NCBI RefSeq assembly: GCF_910592395.1
Contig: NC_088325.1
Coordinates: 1,488,001-1,552,000, forward strand
From: Lineus longissimus
Lineage: Eukaryota > Nemertea > Pilidiophora > Heteronemertea > Lineidae
Direction of reading: 5' to 3'
DNA length: 64,000 nt
Shown here in pieces: positions 1 through 11,416 of this stretch. A program made the translations under genes and the position numbers. The notes under the pieces are model-generated. The model worked only from the letters and a program-made list of their open reading frames with translations, did not search any database and was not told where the DNA came from. The first letter of the stretch is position 1, and every line of letters starts with the position of its first letter.

Positions 1-1397
1 TTCTACCCCACTACATATTCTCAGTTGGGAAGGCCCGGTATAAAAGCTAATTTCTTTCATTCATTCATATGTAGCACAGCTGTCTTGCTAAAGTCAGACA
101 TGAATGTCTTTTTAGCAACCGACTGAACCCTGAAGAAACAAGAGATCAGACCAGTTAACAAGGCCTTTTTCTGTCTGCCTCAAAGTAGGCCCTTGTTCCT
201 TATGTGGAGTATCCTTAAGGCTGAATGCCTTGTGATATTGTCTTACTGGGACTTATGAGAATTGGAATGGTCCCATGAAGAGAGGCTACCCAGCTCTGCG
301 CTGACGGGTTAAGCAAAATTAGTTCCTAGTTTGTCCTTTAAGATTTCTTTGTAGTGCTTGGTGTCAAACTCATGACAAAAAAAGATTGACTTCCAAGAGT
401 AAAGTCACCTTGATTGCACTGCATCCTTAGTGGGTTAAAGCAAGTTGTGTTAGACTAAATATTAACTGCTTACAGTATTCATTTACTTGTTAAATCGGGT
501 ACCAGTGAAACTGCGGCCGAAGCTGTGTGGCGATGACAGTCACTAGGGTACTGCATCCCAGACATGATGTCAATTTTCTCGGTATTTTGTCGTCATTTTG
601 ACGCACACCCAAGTGAAAATCAGTGCGGCCTCATGGGTTGCTGGTACCCTTTTGATCCTTAATATGCTTTTAAATGATATTGTGCTCCTTTATTTTGTTT
701 TTTTTTTGCTGTATTTTTATCCCCAAGGAAACATTGGTTTGTAGGGGGATTCTGAGCTGAACACCTATTAAGTGCCTGCATGGTTTAGTTGAGACAGTAT
801 GCTGAAGTATTGTATCAGAATTAGTTCAGTGATCAATTTTCCGTTTCTGTTTTGAAATAATTGGAGTATAATTAGTTAATTAAACTCTTTTGTTGATGGT
901 TTCTCTGACGTAAACATTGCAAATTATGACAGATGGAAGAATGAAGTTCTTTCATTTCTTTGATACACCTTTCCCTGTGAAGTATAAAATTTTACAAAAA
1001 AGTTTTTGATCAGTGACAATAGAGGATATCAGTGTACTGTAAACCTTCTCTGTACATTTTCTATTATCTATAAGAAAACCGAAATTCGCCAGCCTTTTTG
1101 CAAAAACTTTTACACTATCTCATCTTGAAGAATACTTGATTGTTTTCCGTTTGTTTATCACTTGGATATCTCCTCTATCAGAAGCCTTTTGAATCAGTAC
1201 CATTTTACTTCCGAAATCAAAATACTGGCCACGGCATTCACACCAGATCCAAGAAACATTGATTCTACGTCAATTTCGAAGGACTTAAACTGTAGCAAAG
1301 ATGAGTTTCAACGCTATCATACGTCTCAATCAATTTTTTGTCCATTCTATGCAACTCCCATTAAACGGCTTTCTCAAAATCATCCTTTCCATTTCAG
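1..1397 (+). other. Upstream intron of the SIDT gene
   Basis: No coding exon is recognised here. The first SIDT exon in the window starts at 1398 in phase 0, so this stretch is read as the preceding intron. A possible small inverted-repeat element lies at about 498-652: it begins GGGTACCAG, ends CTGGTACCC, and has GGCCGC-like inner matches. The open frames at about 1162-1633 do not match the SIDT frame or any family I know. Confidence 0.6.
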
Positions 1398-4300
1398 ACA
1401 ATCCTGTATGTATCAGACCTTGCCAGGAAGGATCGAAAACACCTCTCAAAGAAATACAAACTCTACCATTGGAACCTTATCACAATTGCAATCTTCTACG
1501 GTCTTCCCGTGATACAACTGGTCATCACGTATCAAAAGGTTGGTATAACCCATTCGTTAATAAGTTTAATTACCTCATCAAGCTGATGAAATCGTCTTGT
1601 AAATACCACAGAACTTCTCTCCTGTTCTGTTGAAGTTTTCAAGAGCACACTGTCAAAATCTGAAAAAAGATAACTTGGTTTCAAAATAGAACAAAATTGG
1701 TTTTAGGCCTAATTTTGTTGTTTGGTGTTTCTCCTTCAGTTAACCCCTTAGACTCGACACTAGCATTAGTTACAAAACTTGTTTTGAAAAACTTGCGCAG
1801 GAAACAAAATATTGTGGGCTACCCACTTGGCATAGAGAACGAAACAACTGGGTATCTTTCATTTCTTCCTCATAAACCTTCATCCTAGAAATAAAAGGCA
1901 TCATATTCTTTTTTTGGCTGCTATGAATAAGCTGTAGTGTACTACCCGCCCTAATACCATGATTCTAATTCCAGGTCCTCCATGTCACAGGCGATGAGGA
2001 TATTTGTTATTATAACTTCCTGTGTGCCCGCCCCCTCGGGGTCCTCAGTGCCTTTAATAATGTCTTCAGTAATGTTGGCTATATTATGCTGGGCCTCCTC
2101 TTCCTTGGCCTCACATGGAGACGGTAGGTACCAAACCAATAACTTCCTGTACGCCTGCCCCCTAGAACGAAAATCACACCGGGTGTGATAACTGTTCTGT
2201 GTTGGCGTGATGTGACGTCGTGCAGAAGTGTGGTGACATCACTGTGTGCCCGAGATGACGTCACCTTGAATGGTCGAAGCATGCAAGATAGGCGGGGAAG
2301 TACGGGCACTTTTTTACGTTGTGACGCTCTCCTCTGCTAAAGAGTGAATCCAGAAGAAGGTTGGGTTATCAGTGTATATCAGTCATATACATGCTTCCCG
2401 AAATTGGTGGCTTGCATTGGAACTAACTTTTTCCCCCTTGTCCGTCATTAAAGGCATTCAAGTGTGTTGGTCAACCATGACTATCTCCTTTGTCCCTCCA
2501 CCACAGGCCTAGTTTCCCCTTATGACATCACTATTTCGGACACTCGGCGCCCCATTTCTGGAAAGGTGTATAGGAGCTCCATCTTGTAGTGGCTTGGTTC
2601 TCTGACCAGGAAGTAGGAGGTCCCTGGTTCAATCCCCACTGTTGGTGTGCGACTTTAGGCATGCCTCTTTACCTTACATGCCTAACTCCACCCAGGACTT
2701 AGAATGGGTACCAGTCGGAAATACTCAGGTTTTAGGGCTGATTGAGCAGCTCATGTGAGTTCTACTGAAAGGTTTCAGGTTAGAGTGGGGAATAAATACT
2801 TTGAGAATGTTTTACATCGTAAGCACTATACACCTTTCCAGAAATGGAGCGCTGAGTGTCCGAAATAGTGATGTCCTAAGGGGAAACTAGGCCTTATGGT
2901 GGAGGGACAAAGGAGATAGTCATGGTTGACCAACACACTTGAATGCCTTTAATGACGAACAAGGGGGAAAAAGTTAGTTCCAATGCAAGCCACCAATTTC
3001 GGGAAGCATGTATAGTATAAAAGATCTTGCTTTTTTTTTTTAATTTTGTGGTTTGTGTGGAGGGCTTATAACCTGCAGGAGATTGTAAATTAAGGTTCCG
3101 CAATCAGATGTGACATTCTTAATATCATATTCTTTGCACTCCAGGGACCTTCTCCACAAAAAAGCGGTCGAGATGCATGATCACTACGAACAGCACTACG
3201 GGATCCCCCAACACTTTGGCCTCTTCTACGCTATGGGCATCGCGCTGGTCATGGAGGGCATTCTTAGTGGCTGTTATCATGTCTGCCCGAGTTACTCCAA
3301 TTTCCAGTTTGGTAAGTCAGGTTTTGAGTTGGGGCCTAACTGTATATTCTATAAAGCTATGGACATCGCGCTGGTCATGGAGGGCATTCTTAGTGGCTGT
3401 TATCATGTCTGCCCGAGTTACTCCAATTTCCAGTTTGGTAAGTCAGGTTTTGAGTTGGGGCCTAACTGTAGTGGCACATAAAACACTCTTCCCACCTTGG
3501 AGGAGGCCTATTCTATAAAGCTATGGACATCGCGCTCGTCATGGAGGACATTCTTAGTGGCTGTTATCATGTCTGCCCGAGTTACTCCAATTTCCAGTTT
3601 GGTAAGTCAGGTTTTGAGTTGGGGCCTAACTGTAGTGGCATGTAAAACACTCTGCGCCTTAAAGGAGGCCTATTCTACGCCATGGGCATCGCGCTCGTCA
3701 TGGAGGACATTCTTAGTGGCTGTTATCATGTCTGCCCAAGTTACTCCAATTTCCAGTTTGGTAAGTCAGGTTTTGAGTTGGGGCCTAACTGTAGTGGCAC
3801 GTAAAACACTCTTCGCGCCTTGAAGGAGGCCTATTCTACGCCATGGGCATCGCGCTGGTCATGGAGGACATTCTTAGTGGCTGTTATCATGTCTGCCCGA
3901 GTTACTCCGATTTCCAGTTTGGTAAGTCAGGTTTTGAGTTGGGGCCTAACTGTAGTGGCACGTAAAAGTGTTCTTACCACCTTGGAGGAGGAATACTCCC
4001 TGGATAATCACATCTTGTGAGTGCAGAGCAAACACTGAAGAAGATGAAGAAGAACTTTGAGTAACTTGACTTTTCTGCCTTTCCACTGTCATCTTTTGTC
4101 GATAAGTGAGGTTTTGAGTTGGTGCCTAACCATAGTGGCACATAAAAACACTCATCCCGCCTTGGAGGAGGAATACTCCCTGGAGAAAATCACTTCCAAG
4201 TGCAGAGCGACCGCTGAAGAAGAACTGTTCTTCAAACCTTTCTTAGGCTTAAGAAGAAGAAGAAGATTTGGTGACTTGACTTTCGTTTCTACTTTCCACA

Positions 4301-4708
4301 GTTTCCATGACTTTCTTGATCGATCTTTTGTCGATTTCAGATACATCCTTCATGTACATGATCGCCTGGCTGTGCATGTTGAAGATCTATCAGATTCGAC
4401 ATCCGGACATCAACGCGTCGGCGCACTCGGCGTACCTGGCACTGTCGCTGGTCATATTCATCGCAGTCATCGGAGTCGTAAGTTTTCAATTTTCACGATT
4501 TTTTGTGCGATTCGTAAATCGTTCTGTGAGATTTTATAGTTAAGTTATATATGTCAGGAAGAGTCTGAAAACCCAACTTTTAAAATCATTTTATAATATG
4601 TATTAATACCTTTTACAAAAATGTTTTTAAGTAATGTATCTAGGCCTATTTATTTTTATCTCTGTGAGGCGCCGCGATATATACATGAGCGGCGCCATAC
4701 AAATATCG

Positions 4709-4744
<36 letters not shown>

Positions 4745-7700
4745 GTTGATCTGTGGTCTGTCGTTTAGTGGGCCTGATTTAGACTTGCTCTACACAGGCA
4801 AAAATGTGACAAAAAACAGGTGTTATATTCTCTTTCTCTTCAAATATTGACCAAAAAACTTTTCTCCTTAATGATTTCTGTTTTGTTCATTTCTTGTGTC
4901 GTGTTTTGATTTTGGTGATTGAAAGTATAAGGTGTCCCTGTGTAACAGTTCATTCCAGGCTCCACAGCGAGTTGGTGGGTCTTTGGTGTAAGTAATTCCA
5001 TCACTTTGCACGGGGAGTTTAGCGTGGAGTGGTGTTTAGAGATCCTGATTGACAAGCCGCGTTGCCCAATCTACTGACTGTTCTAGCGGGGGAGTAAATT
5101 TCCTGTAACAATCGACTCGCCTAATCTTCTGCTACCAGTAAAATTAAGAATGTAGGGACCGAACATGTCCTGTACCCCATGGAAGAATTCCTTTATGGCC
5201 TGATGTGGAAGTTAAAGGGTAACTCGTGTCAAATTTCACCATATAATGTTTTAGCTGTTTTTGACAAATGACTACGTCACTTTCTCATAAATCGGTAAGG
5301 TTTTCGAATCGAAATGCACATTTTCTAGAAATTAATGGTTTAATCCCGCCCGGACGGCTCGCTTCGATGCCGTTTTCGTTGATGGCGTCACATCATGAAC
5401 ATTTTCGCGGTCGCAGTGGTTTACATTCAGCGATTTTATAATAAATCTAATCATAAATGGAAAATTTGAGCTTTACAGTTGTGATCAACAATTAAGAACG
5501 GACGTATTTCAGCAAAGTTGTAAATCACATCATAGTATCACTTTAAGCAGTGTTGAGCGGGATCATGACCTGGATGGGTGATTGGCGCATCCTTCTAAAA
5601 TTTGTTTGGGAAGAGATCAGGCGGGTCGATTGGCAACAGGAATTGATTCCCCATGCTAGTATAGTCATTGATTTGCTGCTGTGATATCAATAGAATAGCT
5701 TGCCAAGGCTATCTCTGCAAGGTTTGAGTATTCGAAAGTGCACGCTGGTTTAGTTAGAAGATTCACTGTAGAGATTAGCAGTGTACAAGTGATTTTGATT
5801 GCAGCGATATGCAATTTTTATCGCATGTGACAAGAATTGCTTGTCTGCAGGGGTCAGCGCAGGTGTCTGTGACAAGATCAGTCATCTCTCTGACCTGTGA
5901 TATAATGAATGAAACATTTTGAAAGTGGTTATAGGAGAAAAACTGGTGTGTGTTGAATTGAATGGCTTTCTTCACGATAGACTGTGTCCTTAGAGTGGTT
6001 CCCGCTAATGGAAGTTCCCCTGCAGTAGCTTTGGCACTGCTGGCTTCTGTGTTGATTAAAAAAACTGTCTAAAGTGTTTTGATGCTCGGCCCTTGCTTTT
6101 GTGCAATCGATAATTCTATGGCGGCAAGCTATTTATCATCGCAAAGCTGATTTGAGACGTGTGGCTCATTTTGATGTGCGTTCTCAGCCGCCTGACGTCC
6201 AGGAATTAACCCCCCACTTGTGACCACCATCTGTGTTTGATACTGCTTTGTTCTCACATTGTTCCTTCATTACTAGGCCCCACAAAAAGCTGAAAATTAG
6301 CACGGAATTTGCCTTTTCAATTAAAAAGCGTAATTTGGAGTTTTCGAGTTTAAAAATCTGATTTTGAGGTCTCTTTTGGATCTGAGAATTTTTTCACGAA
6401 ATTTTAAAAATCAAAAAACGGAAAATCGATTTTTAAAAAATGGATTTTTGGGTTCTACATCACGTCCTGGGAACATGTATAGTCTATAGTGCTCCTTGTA
6501 TTGGCTCCAATTTCATGCAGCGCCCTCTATTTTTCAGGTGTACGACACTATGGCCTTCTGGGTGATTTTCTTCTTCGTACACATTTTGACGACGATTGGA
6601 GTTAGTGCCAAGATCTACTACATGGGGCGCTGGAAGCTGGACATGGGGTTGGTGAAGCGGATCTATCTCATGTGTAAGACGGATTGTCCACACTGTGCTC
6701 CACCTATATACATGGTAAGGGAATACATGTTTGACGGCGTTAACTTGCCCTGGCATGGACATCAGGTTCAATGAACCTCGGTCTTATTCCAAGGACAGCG
6801 AAGAGCCAGGAATTGTAGTTCCTTCAAAGCCCACTGGTTTATCCAGAAATACAATCCTGGGTTATCCCCGGGATCAAACCTGGACCCTATTGCGTGGTAG
6901 CCAGCAGTGCAACCACTAGGCTATGAGGCTCCTGTACAATCCTGGGTTCTCCCCGGGATTGAACCCGGGTCCTATTGCGTGGTAGCCAGCAGTGTTAACC
7001 ACTAGGCTATGAGGCTCCTATACAATCCTGGGTTCTCCCCGGGATCAAACCCGGGGCCCTATTGCGTGGTAGCCAGCGGTGTTAACCACTAGGCTATGAG
7101 GCTCCTGTACATTCCTGGGTTCTCCCCGGGATCGAACCCGGACCCTTTTGCGTGGTAGCCAGCGGTGTTAACCACTAGGCTATGAGGCTCCTGTACAATC
7201 CTGGGTTCTCCCCGGGATCAAACCCGGGCCCTATTGCGTGGTAGCCAGCGGTGTTAACCACTAGGCTATGAGGCTCCTGTACAATCCTGGGTTCTCCCCG
7301 GGATCGAACCCGGGCCCTATTGCGTGGTAGCCAGCGGTGTTAACCACTAGGCTATGAGGCTCCTGTACATTCCTGGGTTCTCCCCGGGATCGAACCCGGA
7401 CCCTTTTGCGTGGTAGCCAGCGGTGTTAACCACTAGGCTATGAGGCTCCTGTACAATCCTCGATTTTCCCAAGGATTGAACTTGGGTCCTGTCATAGTTG
7501 GCAGCAGTTATAAGTGCTTTCTTTAAGTGCATATATTGTTTCTTCCTCTTTTCAGGACCGAATGATTCTCTTGATTGTGGTCAACCTGGTCAATTTCTCA
7601 TTGTAAGTAGGCTCATGAAACTTTTGAGAAACTTGTGATATCTACTCTTTAGTGTTTCAGAACATGAGGGCAAAAGTTTCTGTCATGGAATCTATGATGG

Positions 7701-10353
7701 CCCCATGGTAGATTCTATGATGGGCCATGGTAGATTCTATGATGGACCATGGTAGATTCTATGATGGGCCATGGTAGAATCTATGATGGGCCATGGTAGA
7801 TTCTATGATGGGCCATGGTAGAATCTATGATGGGACCATGGTAGAATCTCTGATGGGCCATGGTAGATTCTATGAGGGACCATGGTAGATTCTATGATGG
7901 ACCATGGTAGAATCTCTGATGGACCATGGTAGAAGCTATGATGGGACCATGGTCGAATCTATGATGGGACCATGGTAGAAGCTATGATGGGACCATGGTA
8001 GATTCTATGATGGGCCATGGTAGATTCTATGATGTGCCATGGTAGATTCTATGATGGGCCATGGTAGATTCTATGATGGGCCATGGTAGAAACTATGAGG
8101 GGACCATGGTAGAATCTATGATGGGACCATGGTAGATTCTATGAGGGGACCATGGTAGAATCTATGATGGGCCATGGTAGATTCTATGATGGGACCATGG
8201 TAGATTCTATGATGGGCCCATGGTAGATTCTATGATGGGCCATGGTAGAAACTATGATGGGACCATGGTAGAATCTATGATGGGCCATGGTAGATTCTAT
8301 GATGGGAATAGGTCGCCAGTACCCTGTGACACCTCGCCACAACAGAGATGTAATGTCTTGTGATGCCACATGATGATAATGGCAGTCTGCATAGACAAGT
8401 GCAGCTTTTTGGGGGAATGGCCGGCCAAACCTAAAAAAGTGGCCCCATAGTAGCCATGTGTGACCTTAAATCAGAAGTGTCTGGGTCGTTATGAAACTCA
8501 CTGTGACTACAGTCATGAAAAGCAGGGCAGTCCCATCGTGTTGTCTTCAAATGATCGAGTTTCTTGTCTATTTCAGCGCCATCTATGGATTGTTAACACA
8601 GCCAAAGGACTTCTCATCCTACCTGCTGGCAATATTCATCATCAACCTCCTCCTCTACTGTGCTTTCTATATCATCATGAAGGTAAGTCATGTTCAAAAG
8701 GTACAACAGTGACACTAGGCCTCCTGATTGTTGACACAGCCAAAGGACTTCTCATCATAGACTAGCTCCGTAGCCATTTCAGAATTGACGGACACTTTCA
8801 AGGCATTGCCATTAATTTCCTGGCCTTCTCCTAGCCATCTGCTAAAACTGTATACGTGTATTTGTTCTGATTGACACGTGTATTTGTTCTGATTGACACG
8901 TGTATTTGTTATAATTGACACGTGTATTTGTTATAATTGACACATGAATTTGTTCTGATTGACACATGTATTTGTTCTGACTGTCACGTGTATTTTTTCT
9001 GATTGACACGTGTATTTTTTCTGATTGACACGTGTTTTTTTTCTTCTGATTGACACGTGTATTTTTTTCTGATTGACACGTGTATTTTTTCTGATTGACA
9101 TGTGTATTTTTTCTGATCGGCACATGTATTCTTCAGCTTCGATCACGTGAAAAGATCCTTCTGCTTCCGTTGATCTACATCATCCTGGCAAGCATCGTGT
9201 GGGGCTTTGCACTGTATTTCTTCCTGGCCAAGCTGACGTCATGGGAGGTAGGTCTAACGTTACTCTAAAGGCGGGTCTGTAAGATCATTACTCAAGGCGG
9301 ATCTACACGATCAAACGTTTGTCTGAAAACATCGTCAAACGTTTGAACATGTCATTGCCAAAGGACACTTGCTTTAGTCCCAAATTGGTTATCTCCATTC
9401 AATGTGACCTCTCTAATCAGGACACCTCTCCAATAAAGACATTACTTGTCATTCCTGAGCTCCTTAATTGAGAGGTTCTATTTCACTTGTTGTGTCTAAA
9501 AACCCTGAAATTTGGGAGTTGGGTATATTTTTATCTTTTGTCTGTTTCAGGTATCCCCGGCCCAGTCCCGCCTCGGCAACCAGGAATGCATGTTGTTAGA
9601 TTTCTACGATGCCCACGATATATGGCATTTCCTGTCCGCGATGGCGCTGTTCATTTCTTTCATGGTAACCAGTCTGTTTTGGTGCTCATATATCCAAGTT
9701 CGACCAGTGGTGTGGTGGTCAGAGCTGGGCTCAAAATCAGGAGGTTTTGACATGACCACTCTAGTATTTAAGTCAAGTTTTGACATGACCACTCTAGTAT
9801 TAAAGTCAAGTTATTATATGACCACTCTAGTATATAAGTCAAGTTTTGACATGACCACTCTAGTATTTATGTCAAGTTATTACAAGACCACTCTAGTATT
9901 TATGTCAAGTTATTACATGACCACTCTAGTATTAAAGTCAAGTTATGACATGACCACTCTAGTGTTTAAGTCAAGTTTTGACGTGACCACTCTAGTATTT
10001 AAGTCAAGTTTTGACGTGACTACTCTAGTATTTAAGTCAAATTTTGACATGACCACTCTAGTATTCAAGTCCAGTTTTGACATGACCACTCTAGTATATC
10101 AGTTGAGTTTTCACATGACCTTACTGATATTTCAGTCCAGTTTTGACATGACATGACCACTCTTGATATTCTAGTCCAGATTTGACATAGCACTCTAATA
10201 TTTCAGTTGAGTTTTCACACGACCTCACTGATATTTCAGTCCAGTTTTGACATGACCACTCTAATTTCTGTCTCAATCGATTCTTTTCAGGTCGTTCTGA
10301 CCCTGGACGATGACTTGATATACACCCCACGAGAAAAGATCCCAGTCTTCTAA
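1398..10353 (+). CDS. SIDT: SID-1/SIDT family transmembrane protein, C-terminal half (5' part outside window)
   Basis: Ten exons join without phase conflict: 1398-1538, 1975-2123, 3145-3311, 4341-4477, 6538-6714, 7556-7602, 8577-8682, 9137-9247, 9551-9664 and 10291-10353 (TAA), giving 403 residues. Vertebrate SIDT1/2 proteins are about 830 aa, so roughly half is present. Conserved blocks seen include [71 protein letters not shown] and [19 protein letters not shown]-1/SIDT proteins are multi-pass membrane proteins linked to double-stranded RNA or lipid/cholesterol handling, in plasma or lysosomal membrane. The family shares a metal-hydrolase (CREST-like) core; the matching Ser/His (SGCYHVC), Asp (FDTSF) and paired His (HDIWH) are all present. 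Exon 3 is followed by four partial copies of itself, and three introns carry minisatellites. SIDT1 versus SIDT2 cannot be decided. The family call is very secure. Confidence 0.95.
2386..2574 (+). mobile_element. MITE family A, copy 1 (about 187 bp)
   Basis: Starts TATACATGCTTCCCGAAATT and ends GAAATGGGGCGC-like sequence followed by GGAAAGGTGTATA when the inverted ends are compared; the two ends form imperfect terminal inverted repeats of about 22 bp. Near-identical copies lie at 2828-3014 (inverted), 14124-14312 (same orientation) and 16222-16408 (inverted). Flanking TA dinucleotides suggest a TA target. No coding capacity. Confidence 0.75.
2580..2815 (+). mobile_element. tRNA-derived SINE, family 2
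   Basis: A box-B-like GGTTCAATCCC lies about 50 bp into the element, followed by a body containing AATGGGTACCAG and GATTGAGCAG. The same body recurs at 15905-16110, and a degraded tail is seen near 50330-50470. It is enclosed by the two inverted MITE-A copies. Confidence 0.6.
2828..3014 (-). mobile_element. MITE family A, copy 2 (inverted)
   Basis: Reverse complement of the 2386-2574 element, so the two form a large inverted repeat around a 250-bp SINE, all within one SIDT intron. Confidence 0.75.
3223..4190 (+). repeat. Tandem partial copies of SIDT exon 3 with its 5' splice site
   Basis: The last 90 bp of exon 3 plus about 65 bp of following intron form a unit of roughly 125-160 bp. After the parent exon (ending 3311), exon-like copies end at 3437, 3601, 3760 and 3921, each followed by the same donor GGTAAGTCAGG. 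Two more copies of the intronic part without exon sequence follow near 3960-4010 and 4108-4190. Copies 2 and 3 carry FYKAMDIA, and copies 3-5 have MEDIL for MEGIL. None has a convincing polypyrimidine acceptor. The frame stays open from the parent through copy 2 only, closing after 3478. Confidence 0.9.
4478..6537 (+). other. SIDT intron, mostly featureless
   Basis: A two-kilobase intron between the HPDIN exon and the YYMGRWKLD exon. Apart from a (TTA)n microsatellite at about 4709-4744 nothing is recognised. AT-rich low-complexity DNA lies at 6300-6460. Confidence 0.6.
6735..7480 (-). mobile_element. tRNA-headed SINE (family 1) with about seven or eight tandem tRNA-like heads
   Basis: Read on the minus strand, each unit of about 85-86 bp has box A TAGCCTAGTGG and box B GGTTCGATCCC or close variants, within a T-arm-like CCCGGG...CCCGGG stem. 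The unique SINE body (containing TTTCTGGATGAACC-type sequence and AGAGCCAGGAATT on the plus strand) occurs once, at 6735-6850. The last head (7447 on) is degenerate. The element starts about 20 bp after the SIDT exon ending 6714. Confidence 0.85.
7684..8307 (+). repeat. 22-24-bp minisatellite in SIDT intron
   Basis: About 27 units built on CCATGGTAGATTCTATGATGG with small length variation. Unit variants are interspersed (AATCT/TTCT, GGGCC/GGACC). It lies between the exons ending 7602 and starting 8577. Confidence 0.9.
8851..9130 (+). repeat. 21-bp minisatellite touching a SIDT 3' splice site
   Basis: About 13 units of TTTGTTCTGATTGACACGTG type. The pyrimidine-rich part of the last units leads directly into the acceptor CTTCAG at 9131-9136, so the splice signal appears to be partly built from repeat sequence. 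Each unit holds a CACGTG-like core. Confidence 0.9.
9390..9480 (+). mobile_element. pogo-like MITE (family B), partial
   Basis: Matches the right half of the family B consensus (GACCTCTCTAATCAGGACAC ... GAGAGGTTCTA). No left end found. Confidence 0.55.
9737..10266 (+). repeat. 33-bp minisatellite that keeps the SIDT frame open
   Basis: About 16 units of TTTTGACATGACCACTCTAG plus TATTTAAGTCAAG. Being 33 bp, the unit codes 11 residues ([11 protein letters not shown] and variants) in every copy. The frame is the same as that of the SIDT exon 9551-9664 and stays open until about 10156. Later units are more diverged. Confidence 0.9.
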
Positions 10354-10684
10354 AGCCGTTGAGCGGTATTTCCACGGTATAATAAGATTCGAGAAGTATT
10401 CCATGGAAGATCAAACGTTGAATTATTCAAAGACGCGGTGTAAAATCAAGGATGTGTTTGGGACTGAGCCCAAGAAAATATTCCGGTGATACCACGAAAA
10501 GAGATTCTGGCGTGTTCAATTGCAGGATGTTGACTTGAGGAATATTCCAAGGACCTAGTAAAAAAGTTAAATTGGATTATTCTTCTAACGTTGTCTAAAA
10601 TTCATTATTGCTATCCGGGTGCTATTTAACCCACCGAGATTTTCAAGATGTGTCGAAGATATCAATGAATAGTTTCATTATGTA

Positions 10685-10870
10685 CAGTGGAAAGTCCTTT
10701 AGTTGAGACACCTCCTTATAAGGACCCACTCTCTATTAAGGATGTTAGTTTTGGTCCATAATTAGTTGTTGCCATTTGATTTGACCATTCTAATTAGGAC
10801 ACCTCTCTTATAAGGAGAGCATATTAATATGTCAGTCCCAAGGGTGTCGTTTATAGAGAGGTTCTACTGT
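10685..10870 (+). mobile_element. pogo-like MITE (family B), near full length
   Basis: Runs from TACAGTGGAAAGTCC to GAGAGGTTCTACTGTA with internal GACCATTCTAATTAGGACAC. Ends are inverted repeats flanked by TA. Confidence 0.7.
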
Positions 10871-11055
10871 ATATACATGTACAAGGTTAAAATTGGAGAC
10901 CAATATTTAGGTGACTTGGTTTGGGGACCCGGAACAAATTGTGTGAAGAATGGGATTAAAGCATTTATCTCTGTAAAGCATTTCTTGAAGGAAATAGGTC
11001 TATGGTGCTGTTTTGGCAAGCTCGAGGAGCAATGATTTGTCGCTATTTATCTGAA

Positions 11056-11300
11056 AGAAGGAGCCTCATAGCCTAGTGGTTAGTGCTGCTGGCTACCACA
11101 CAATAGGGCCCGGGTTTGATCCCGGGGACAACCCAGGATTGTACAGGAGCCTCATAGCCTAGTGGTTAACACCGCTGGCTATCACGCAATAGGGCCCAGG
11201 ATTGTATTTCTGGATGAACCGGCGTAGCTTTCAAGGAACTGAAATTCCCGGCTTTTCATTACAAGTTTGAGGTTCAGTATGAGATGAATGCGTGTGACAT
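11056..11300 (+). mobile_element. tRNA-headed SINE family 1, two heads plus partial body
   Basis: Two successive plus-strand heads (box A TAGCCTAGTGG in both; box B GGTTTGATCCC in the first, lost in the second), then the body beginning at TTTCTGGATGAACC and running to about 11300, where similarity to the full element at 45270 fades. Confidence 0.8.
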
Positions 11301-11416
11301 CGATTCCAAAATGAGGGCAAGTATGGGGAAAGCCCACGTCTGCACTGATCGCGTTTTTCGATTTGAATTTTGTCGTTTCTGGTGTAGTACTTGTATGCCC
11401 CTGCACTTGTTAAACA

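Noticed and set aside
1162-1633. Two overlapping open frames of 110-116 codons
   Set aside because: They run over the SIDT exon 1398-1538 in the wrong frames; the conserved SIDT frame (starting [11 protein letters not shown]) is the third one.
4057-4543. Open frames of 78-160 codons spanning the SIDT exon at 4341-4477
   Set aside because: Only the piece [18 protein letters not shown] belongs to the gene; the rest is intron read-through.
6850-7460. A cluster of true tRNA genes
   Set aside because: Units have A and B boxes and a T-arm but no matching 7-bp acceptor stem, are joined to a SINE body and recur with decay across the window, so they are SINE heads, not tRNA genes.
8842-9146. Minus-strand open frames of 70-90 codons (IRKNTRVNQ repeats)
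   Set aside because: Product of a 21-bp repeat with no stop; no gene signals.
7684-10266. CRISPR-like regular repeats
   Set aside because: Units are contiguous with no unique spacers, in introns of an animal gene; these are minisatellites.
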